Origin: Thermomicrobiaceae bacterium
GTDB taxonomy: Bacteria > Chloroflexota > Chloroflexia > Thermomicrobiales > Thermomicrobiaceae
Assembly (NCBI GenBank): GCA_007123655.1
Contig: SKKR01000564.1
Coordinates: 1-5,646, forward strand
Direction of reading: 5' to 3'
DNA: 5,646 nt
Positions within the stretch are counted from its first letter, which is position 1, and every line of letters starts with the position of its first letter. The translations under genes and the position numbers were made by a program. The notes beneath the pieces are model-generated. The model was not told where the DNA came from. It was given only the letters and a program-made list of their open reading frames with translations, and did not search any database. Shown piece by piece: positions 1 to 5,024 of the stretch.

Positions 1-565
1 AGTATCCGCCCTCACCACTTCCGAGCACGAGTGGAGAAACGTTTTTCACGGCGAAGAGGTGGCCGGTCTTGTTGTCCAGCACGATGAACGCGTTCAGCCC
101 TCGAATCGAATCGAACACAGTGCGCACGGCAGTCGACACCGACTCTGGCTCAGTCTGGTCGCCGACTGATTCTTCAATCAGATGCGCGAGCACCTCGCTG
201 TCCGTCTCGCTGTAGAACGAGTGACTGGATTCAGAAAGTCGTTGCTTGAGCTTGCGGAAGTTTTCAATGATTCCGTTATGGATGACGGCGAACCGCCCGG
301 TGCAATCCAGGTGCGGATGCGCGTTGGCGTCCGTGACGCCGCCGTGCGTCGCCCAGCGCGTGTGGCCGAAGCCGATCTCGGCGTCCGGGAGCACTGGATT
401 TTCCGCGACGATCCGTCCCGCCTTCTTGGCAACGTTGATTGTCCCGTTGTTACCGACTGCGACTCCCCAGGAATCGTAGCCGCGATATTCGAGCCGACGC
501 AGCCCGTCCAGGAGCAAGCCCCCGAGCGGTCGTTTCGTCCCGACGAAGCCGATGATCCCACACAT
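1..565 (-). CDS. glmS: Glutamine-fructose-6-phosphate aminotransferase (GlmS), N-terminal part, cut by left edge
   Basis: GlmS converts fructose-6-phosphate and glutamine to glucosamine-6-phosphate and glutamate, the first step of the cytoplasmic UDP-GlcNAc pathway feeding peptidoglycan. The 188 visible codons cover most of the class II glutaminase domain. The protein begins MCGIIGF, so Met removal exposes the catalytic N-terminal Cys. Further family motifs are YRGYDS (27-32), GHTRWATHG (67-75, glutamine binding), HNGIIENF (96-103, oxyanion Asn-Gly) and SETDSE (119-124). The linker and both SIS isomerase domains lie beyond the left edge; the full protein is normally about 600 residues. The ATG is fixed by the requirement for Cys at position 2 and by an AAGGGA Shine-Dalgarno (580..575) nine bases upstream. 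A glmS ribozyme in the leader supports the identity independently. Trp33 in DSWGVA replaces the commoner small residue. The reading frame is open to the edge. Confidence 0.97.
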   Translation of the reverse strand, partial: MCGIIGFVGTKRPLGGLLLDGLRRLEYRGYDSWGVAVGNNGTINVAKKAGRIVAENPVLPDAEIGFGHTRWATHGGVTDANAHPHLDCTGRFAVIHNGIIENFRKLKQRLSESSHSFYSETDSEVLAHLIEESVGDQTEPESVSTAVRTVFDSIRGLNAFIVLDNKTGHLFAVKNVSPLVLGSGEGGY

Positions 566-734
566 AATTCTGAGTCCCTTCCCACCGTTGCTGGATGTGC
601 CCTGAGAGCAAGCCCGCTGTACGCGCAAATAAGTAACATGCGCGGCGAGGTTGCCCGTGGACCAGCGCCACGGTGCTGACGTCAAGTGCGTTGTTCGCGT
701 GAGATGGCGATCTGGTGGGAACCTGAGGACACAT
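566..734 (-). other. Spacer between the glmS ribozyme and the glmS start codon (5' UTR)
   Basis: About 169 nt of leader separate the end of ribozyme helix P4 from the glmS ATG. I see no convincing gene here. It contains the glmS Shine-Dalgarno AAGGGA (580..575) and a perfect 6-bp hairpin, CGCGCA (644..639) with TGCGCG (627..622), around an 11-nt A/T-rich loop. It also holds the segment CCATCTCA (707..700), complementary to a hairpin loop upstream of the ribozyme. There is no T-run that would make a classical intrinsic terminator. After self-cleavage this stretch stays attached to the downstream glmS fragment. Confidence 0.6.
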
Positions 735-874
735 CAGCCAGCGTTTGTTTCACCGGTCGCCCGGTGCGTTTGCTCTGGCTGTTACGACTGTGCCTGCCGG
801 GAGACCATCCGCCGAATCCTTCGATCAGTCTCCACCTCGTCGACTCGTCTCCTCCGGTGACGAGTCCCGGCGCT
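735..874 (-). ncRNA. glmS ribozyme (GlcN6P-activated self-cleaving riboswitch)
   Basis: This RNA class uses glucosamine-6-phosphate as a cofactor to cut its own mRNA leader, lowering GlmS synthesis when product is abundant. In Bacillus the 5'-OH product is then degraded by RNase J. In minus-strand order, the predicted cleavage lies between A874 and G873 in TAGCGCC. P1 is GACTCGTC (866..859) with GACGAGTC (849..842), 8 perfect pairs. The core GACGAGG (841..835) follows. GGAGAC (833..828) pairs with GTCTCC (805..800) and encloses CGAA/TTCG (823..820 with 816..813) and GGCGGATG (813..806). CGCC (872..869) is complementary to GGCG (813..810), as expected of P2.2. P3 is reduced to CGGC/GTCG (799..796 with 788..785). 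P4 pairs CAGCCAG (781..775) with CTGGCTG (741..735), has a GCAAACG / AAACAAACG internal loop, and ends in CACCGG-GCGA-CCGGTG. Order and core bases match the Bacillus glmS ribozyme as I remember it, and the RNA precedes glmS on the same strand. Confidence 0.95.
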
Positions 875-906
875 ACTCATGCGTACGAACGAACTGCGAA
901 CTCACG

Positions 907-924
907 GGCCACCATCTCATGGCC
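907..924 (-). other. Leader hairpin upstream of the ribozyme cleavage site
   Basis: GGCCA (924..920) and TGGCC (911..907) form a perfect 5-bp stem around the 8-nt loop TGAGATGG (919..912). It lies in the short 5' fragment released or retained after ribozyme cleavage, starting about 8 nt from the predicted transcription start. The whole loop is complementary to CCATCTCA (707..700) downstream of the ribozyme, so the hairpin may take part in a long-range contact. The stem is seen directly; any function is inference. Confidence 0.4.
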
Positions 925-938
925 ATCCTTTGGCACTC

Positions 939-967
939 ACTATATCGCTAGGCGGGGTCGACTTCAA
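939..967 (-). promoter_or_regulatory. Predicted sigma-70-type promoter of glmS
   Basis: Minus-strand TTGAAG (967..962) and TATAGT (944..939) match the -35 and -10 consensus at 4 of 6 and 5 of 6 positions, with an optimal 17-bp spacer (961..945). Transcription should begin near 932. That leaves about 58 nt before the ribozyme cleavage site and roughly 365 nt of total leader before the glmS ATG. The position just upstream of the ribozyme and on the correct strand makes it the best promoter candidate in the gap. Confidence 0.75.
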
Positions 968-1046
968 GTGGCGCATCGTGGTCGAAGCCATCCCTCCGGC
1001 GATCCTGGGACGCCTCTCGGGCGCGTCGGCTGCCGGACGTGTCGTG

Positions 1047-1052
1047 TATAAT
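1047..1052 (+). promoter_or_regulatory. Probable -10 box (TATAAT) for the mtaB-pur operon
   Basis: A perfect TATAAT lies 38 bp before the mtaB ATG, so transcription would start near 1059-1060 with a leader of about 30 nt. No good -35 hexamer is visible at 16-18 bp upstream, where the sequence is GC-rich. The preceding TG directly abuts the hexamer rather than being one base away, so it is not a canonical extended -10. The promoter may be weak or activator-dependent. I see no PurR-type operator and no purine riboswitch. Confidence 0.5.
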
Positions 1053-1090
1053 CACCTCTGTAGAATCGGCGTAGGCCCGCGAAGGACAGT

Positions 1091-2440
1091 ATGAGCGCAC
1101 CGATTCGGCTCCTCGAAACTCCATCTCAAAACGTTCATCGCCCGCGATTCGCTATCTGTACCCTCGGCTGTAAGCTTAATCAGGCGGATGAAAGCGATCT
1201 AAGGCGTGAACTGCGGCGAGCGGGGTTTGCCGAGGTTCCCTTCAACGATGCTGCCGACGTTTACATCGTTAACACGTGTACGGTCACTCATCTGGCGGAC
1301 CGCCGGTCCCGTCAGATGCTTCGGCGCGCCCGTCGCCGGAACGGCGATGCCCTCGTCGCGGCCATCGGCTGCTACCCACAGGCTGCCCCGGACGAACTTC
1401 AGGCAATGACCGAAGTCGACCTCGTCGTTGATTCGTACGACAAGCTGACCGTGGTTGACGATATTCTGTCGCGCGTCGGTGTGCCGCACCAGGCGTTTGA
1501 CCTCGACGTTCAACACGAGGTAGCGGGCGACCGGACGAGGCGCATGATCAAGATCCAGGAAGGGTGCCGGGCTCACTGCTCGTACTGCGTGATACCCCGG
1601 GCGCGTGGCGTGCCGCGAAACACGTCACCGGACTCGGTGGTCGACCAGGTCAACGCTGCATCCGCTGAAGGCTTTCGGGAAGTCGTGCTCACCGGCACAC
1701 ATGTAGGCACCTACAAGTTCAAGCCGGGTGACGACCGTGTGCTGCGACTTCCGGACCTGCTCGAGATTGTCCTGGACCGCACGAGTATCCCACGAATCCG
1801 GGTGACCTCCGTTGGCCCGCACGAGATCGACTCGCGATTCATTCAGATACTTCAGCATCCGCGGATGCAACCGCATCTGCACATGGCACTGCAGAGTGGC
1901 AGTTCCACCGTGCTTCGGCGGATGCGTCGCTGGTACAACCTTCAGCAGTTCCGGCGATCTGTCCGTTTCCTGAGGGAGTCAATTCCGAACATCGGATTGA
2001 CGACCGATGTGATCGTCGGATTCCCGGGTGAGACCGAAACGGAGTTTGACGAAACACTCGAATTTGTTGACGAAATGCGGTTCAACAAGGTTCATGTGTT
2101 CCCGTTCTCGTCGCGTCGAAACACGGAAGCGGCAGAGCTGGACGGACATGTGAGCCCCGATATCAAGGAAGAGCGTTCCGCACGACTCCGCGCGCTGAGC
2201 GATGCCCTCGCCGACTCGTTTCACCGCGATCAGGCCGGCCTGGACGCGCATGTGCTGATCGAGCAATCACGAACCGATGAAACGGGCCAGACCTGGTGGA
2301 CCGGCCATTCAGGGAATTATGTGCGCTATTACATTCCTGCGGTCGACCACTCGCCGCTGGAGAACTCCATCGTGACCGTTCGGGCCGAACAGCAATTCAG
2401 GGATGGCGTGCAGGCTTCGCAGCCGTTCCATGTGACGTGA
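1091..2440 (+). CDS. mtaB: tRNA (N6-L-threonylcarbamoyladenosine(37)-C2)-methylthiotransferase MtaB
   Basis: MtaB is a radical-SAM enzyme that adds a methylthio group to t6A37, giving ms2t6A next to the anticodon of tRNAs reading ANN codons. The 449-residue protein has the family layout. The N-terminal UPF0004 domain (about 19-118) carries cluster cysteines C27 (TLGCKLNQ), C63 (NTCTVT) and C94 (IGCYPQ). The radical-SAM core (about 150-365) has C159-x3-C163-x2-C166 in EGCRAHCSYCVIPRARG. A C-terminal TRAM domain spans about 383-446. TGTHVGTY (201-208) resembles MtaB rather than MiaB, which has GQNVNSY there. GAAGGA (1081-1086) lies four bases before the ATG. It opens the operon, 16 nt ahead of purB. 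Subfamily assignment (MtaB over MiaB or RimO) is likely but rests on motifs. Confidence 0.93.
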   Translation: MSAPIRLLETPSQNVHRPRFAICTLGCKLNQADESDLRRELRRAGFAEVPFNDAADVYIVNTCTVTHLADRRSRQMLRRARRRNGDALVAAIGCYPQAAPDELQAMTEVDLVVDSYDKLTVVDDILSRVGVPHQAFDLDVQHEVAGDRTRRMIKIQEGCRAHCSYCVIPRARGVPRNTSPDSVVDQVNAASAEGFREVVLTGTHVGTYKFKPGDDRVLRLPDLLEIVLDRTSIPRIRVTSVGPHEIDSRFIQILQHPRMQPHLHMALQSGSSTVLRRMRRWYNLQQFRRSVRFLRESIPNIGLTTDVIVGFPGETETEFDETLEFVDEMRFNKVHVFPFSSRRNTEAAELDGHVSPDIKEERSARLRALSDALADSFHRDQAGLDAHVLIEQSRTDETGQTWWTGHSGNYVRYYIPAVDHSPLENSIVTVRAEQQFRDGVQASQPFHVT

Positions 2441-2456
2441 GAAAGCAGGGGCGACC

Positions 2457-3770
2457 GTGATCGAGCGGTACACGCGAGCGGAGATGGGCGCGATCTGGAG
2501 TGAGCGCCGGAAGATTGACCATTGGGTCCGAGTCGAGATCGCGGTCTGTGAAGCATGGGCGGAGCGTGGGGTAATTCCCGCCGAGGCCATGGAGACGATT
2601 CGCCACGCATCATGTGACCTGGAGCGGATGAAGGAGATCGAGAAGGAGACCGATCACGATGTGATCGCGTTTCTGCGGGCCATGGGTGAGACCGTCGGAG
2701 AGGCGTCCCGCTACGTGCACCTGGGTCTCACGAGCTCCGATGTAATCGACACCGCTTTGTCGCTCCAGACGATCGAGGCAATTGATCACCTGGTCGGTGA
2801 ACTCGACTCCCTTCTCGAAGCGGTCGGGCGGGAAGCGCTGAAGCATCGAGACAGTGTGATGATGGGGCGGACCCACGGCGTTCACGCCGAACCGATTACG
2901 TTCGGTTTCAAACTCGCCGTCTGGTATGACGAGCTTCGCCGCAATCGCCAGCGCTTGCTCGATGCCCGGGAGAACATGCGAGTTGGCAAGATCTCCGGAG
3001 CGGTCGGGACGCACGCCAACGTGCCACCGGAGGTCGAAGAGTCCGTATGTGCTCATCTGGGACTCGAAGCGGCTCCGGCTTCCACGCAGATTCTGCAGCG
3101 AGACCGGCACGCGCAGGTCATCACCGCGCTGGCGATCCTGGCGACGTCTCTGGACAAGTTTGCGACCGAGGTCCGTCATCTCCAGCGAACCGAAGTCCGG
3201 GAACTGGAAGAACCGTTCGACCCGGGCAATATGGGCTCGTCCGCGATGCCGCACAAACGCAACCCGCACGAGACGGAACGCATCGGCGGGCTTGCCAGAC
3301 TGGTTCGAGGCTACGTCACGCCCGCGTTGGAAAACATCGTCCTCTGGCACGAACGGGATATAAGCAACAGCTCCGCCGAGCGTGTCGTCTTTCCGGATGC
3401 GTTCATTCTCGTCGACTACATGGTCGGACTGATGACGGAGATCGTGTCCGGCTGGGTTGTCTACCCGGAGCGAATGAGGGCGAATCTGGAGATGACGTTC
3501 GGAGCGATCTTTTCACAGCAGGTGTTGCTGGCGCTCGTCAATTCCGGACTTGACCGGCAGGATGCCTACAAGATCGTTCAGCGCAACGCGCAGGACGCAT
3601 GGAACAATGAAGTCCACCTGGGTGAATTGCTCAAGAACGATCCCGAGGCAACCCGATACCTCAGTGCAGATGACATCGACAGACTGTTTGATGTCTCCTA
3701 TCACGTTCAGCATCTCGATCGAACGTTCGAGCGGCTCGGGCTCTCCCGGGCTGCCGCGGCGAATCCGTAA
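2457..3770 (+). CDS. purB: Adenylosuccinate lyase (PurB)
   Basis: PurB acts twice in purine synthesis: it releases fumarate from SAICAR to give AICAR, and from adenylosuccinate to give AMP. It is a cytosolic homotetramer of the fumarase/aspartase superfamily. At 437 residues it is close to the Bacillus-type enzyme (about 430) and resembles it throughout, from MIERYTRAEM onward. Visible active-site segments are HDVIAF (His67, matching Bacillus His68), TSSDVIDTA (92-100), MGRTHGVHAEPITFG (136-150, His140 matching Bacillus His141) and KISGAVGTHAN (178-188). The mobile signature loop GSSAMPHKRNP (260-270) holds the catalytic Ser, and HERDISNSSAER spans 298-309. Translation starts at GTG, with AGGGG (2447-2451) five bases upstream. 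The gene sits 16 nt after mtaB and 11 nt before purC, whose product SAICAR is its substrate. Confidence 0.98.
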   Translation: MIERYTRAEMGAIWSERRKIDHWVRVEIAVCEAWAERGVIPAEAMETIRHASCDLERMKEIEKETDHDVIAFLRAMGETVGEASRYVHLGLTSSDVIDTALSLQTIEAIDHLVGELDSLLEAVGREALKHRDSVMMGRTHGVHAEPITFGFKLAVWYDELRRNRQRLLDARENMRVGKISGAVGTHANVPPEVEESVCAHLGLEAAPASTQILQRDRHAQVITALAILATSLDKFATEVRHLQRTEVRELEEPFDPGNMGSSAMPHKRNPHETERIGGLARLVRGYVTPALENIVLWHERDISNSSAERVVFPDAFILVDYMVGLMTEIVSGWVVYPERMRANLEMTFGAIFSQQVLLALVNSGLDRQDAYKIVQRNAQDAWNNEVHLGELLKNDPEATRYLSADDIDRLFDVSYHVQHLDRTFERLGLSRAAAANP

Positions 3771-3781
3771 ACGGAGGCAGT

Positions 3782-4684
3782 GTGCAGAAGGCCGTAACCG
3801 AGCTTGAGCTGCCGGGCGTGCCAACCTATCGAAAAGGGAAAGTTCGAGAGACGTTCGATCTCGGGGATCGACTGCTGATGGTCGCGACCGACCGGGTCTC
3901 GACATTCGACATCGTGCTCCCTGTTGGAATTCCCGCTCGGGGCATCATCCTGACCCAGTTCTCCCGGTTCTGGTTCGAAAAGCTGGCGGACATCGTTCAA
4001 AGTCACCTGATTACCACCAGCCTGGATGGCCTCCCGCCGCACATTCGCCCGTACACCCACCTCCTGGAAAACAGATCCATGATCATCCGCAAGGCTGAAC
4101 GGATCGACATCGAGTGTGTCGTTCGGGGCTACATTTCCGGGAGTGCATGGGCATCGTATCAGGAAAATGGCACCTTCTGCGGGCATGTGTTTCCATCGGG
4201 ACTGCGCGAGAGTGACAAGTTGCCCGAGCCGATCTTCACACCGACCACAAAGGCCGAAAGTGGTCACGATATCCCGATCACCATTGATGAGATGAAGGAT
4301 CGGATCGGATCGGATCTGACGGAACAGCTCTCATCCACCTCGATCAGGCTGTACGAGACGGCCGAACAGTACTCGAGGGAACGCGGGATTCTGCTGGCGG
4401 ACACAAAGTTCGAGTTCGGGTTCATCAAAGGGGAACTGTCACTCATCGATGAAGTTTTCACTCCGGACAGTTCACGTTTCTGGGACGCGGAGCTGTACGA
4501 GCCCGGGAAGTCCCAGCCGTCGTTCGACAAGCAGATCCTGCGGGACTGGTTGATTCAGTCAGGCTGGAACCGCGAACCACCGGCGCCACGCATTCCCGAC
4601 AGCGTTGCCGTGAAGACGGCCCGACGGTATTACGAGGTGTTTCGACGACTGACGGGAGAGACGTTGAACATCGACCTCGAATGA
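3782..4684 (+). CDS. purC: SAICAR synthetase (PurC), ADE1-like long form
   Basis: PurC joins CAIR and aspartate using ATP to form SAICAR, the substrate of the neighbouring PurB. Its 300 residues exceed the roughly 240 of E. coli or Bacillus PurC and match the yeast ADE1-like subgroup found in some bacteria. Motifs in order are the ATP-binding GKVRETF (19-25), VATDRVSTFD (34-43), ECVVRGYISGSAW (111-123, first family signature), PEPIFTPTTKAE (148-159), LADTKFEFG (205-213, second signature), DEVFTPDSSRFW (223-234) and FDKQILRDWL (248-257). The last blocks resemble the ADE1 branch more closely than the short form. The GTG start has GGAGG (3773-3777) four bases upstream, 11 nt after the purB stop. 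The gene is intact, and co-transcription with purB is likely. Confidence 0.97.
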   Translation: MQKAVTELELPGVPTYRKGKVRETFDLGDRLLMVATDRVSTFDIVLPVGIPARGIILTQFSRFWFEKLADIVQSHLITTSLDGLPPHIRPYTHLLENRSMIIRKAERIDIECVVRGYISGSAWASYQENGTFCGHVFPSGLRESDKLPEPIFTPTTKAESGHDIPITIDEMKDRIGSDLTEQLSSTSIRLYETAEQYSRERGILLADTKFEFGFIKGELSLIDEVFTPDSSRFWDAELYEPGKSQPSFDKQILRDWLIQSGWNREPPAPRIPDSVAVKTARRYYEVFRRLTGETLNIDLE

Positions 4685-4698
4685 TGTGCGGCCAGCGA

Positions 4699-4705
4699 AA
4701 GGGAG
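4699..4705 (+). promoter_or_regulatory. Ribosome binding site choosing the TTG start of purS
   Basis: AAGGGAG lies seven bases before TTG 4713-4715, an ideal Shine-Dalgarno arrangement. An in-frame GTG at 4686 would lengthen PurS by nine residues but has no comparable site before it, and the conserved family sequence begins only at about residue 12 counted from the TTG. This decides the start in favour of TTG. Confidence 0.75.
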
Positions 4706-4712
4706 CGATCAA

Positions 4713-5024
4713 TTGAGATCGACCGCAGAGCAGAAGACCGGACAACTCTGGCGTGCTGAGGTTTTCGTGACCCTCAAACCCGCTGTCAATGATCCGCAGG
4801 GACTGGCGATCAAAGACGGGTTGCACATGCTCGGATATCCAGAGGTCGAGGACGTGCGCGCCGGGAAGTACATGCAACTCGATGTTCGAGGAGAGCAGCA
4901 GTCCGATGTCGAGACACGTGTTGCCGAGATGTGCGAGACGCTCCTGGCCAACACGGTAATCGAGAGCTACAGCTTCTCTGTTCGACGGGCGGATGATCCG
5001 GATGAAGGGAGAGCACAGAGTTGA
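4713..5024 (+). CDS. purS: Phosphoribosylformylglycinamidine synthase subunit PurS
   Basis: PurS is the small structural subunit of the three-part FGAM synthase (PurS-PurQ-PurL). It bridges the glutaminase PurQ and the synthetase PurL so that ammonia can pass between them. From the preferred TTG start the protein has 103 residues, against about 80-85 usual for the family. The extra residues lie at both ends: roughly ten before WRAEVFVTLK and a charged DDPDEGRAQS-type tail. The family core is unmistakable: AEVFVTLKPAVNDPQG, a central EVEDVRAGKYMQLDV, and CETLLANTVIESYSFSV. A GTG start at 4686 would give 112 residues but lacks a ribosome binding site. The stop overlaps the purQ start by four bases (TTGA), which suggests translational coupling and equal subunit supply. 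Confidence 0.95.
   Translation: MRSTAEQKTGQLWRAEVFVTLKPAVNDPQGLAIKDGLHMLGYPEVEDVRAGKYMQLDVRGEQQSDVETRVAEMCETLLANTVIESYSFSVRRADDPDEGRAQS

Noticed and set aside
178..639. 153-codon minus-strand reading frame beginning in the glmS leader
   Set aside because: It overlaps glmS out of frame, has no ribosome binding site, and its translation is low-complexity Ser/Arg/Thr-rich like a shadow of a GC-rich gene.
677..684. Palindrome TGACGTCA as a regulator-binding site
   Set aside because: A single 8-bp palindrome without a partner site or promoter context is weak evidence; it lies within the transcribed glmS leader.
680..685. TTGACG on the minus strand as an alternative glmS -35 box
   Set aside because: No TATAAT-like hexamer lies 16-18 bp downstream.
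751..766. CACCGG-x4-CCGGTG hairpin as a terminator
   Set aside because: No U-tract follows on either strand; it is the GCGA-capped tip of ribozyme helix P4.
842..866. Perfect 8-bp inverted repeat with 9-nt loop, as an intrinsic terminator or operator
   Set aside because: There is no T-run on either side, and it is fully explained as helix P1 of the glmS ribozyme.
686..1051. 121-codon plus-strand reading frame in the intergenic region
   Set aside because: It runs antisense through the ribozyme and glmS promoter, has no Shine-Dalgarno, and resembles no family I know.
968..1090. Purine riboswitch or PurR operator controlling the pur operon
   Set aside because: The leader after the -10 box is only about 30 nt, too short for a purine aptamer, and I found no paired PurR-like boxes.
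2610..3350. 246-codon minus-strand reading frame inside purB
   Set aside because: purB is a complete conserved gene; the antisense frame is open because of codon bias and has no recognisable motif.
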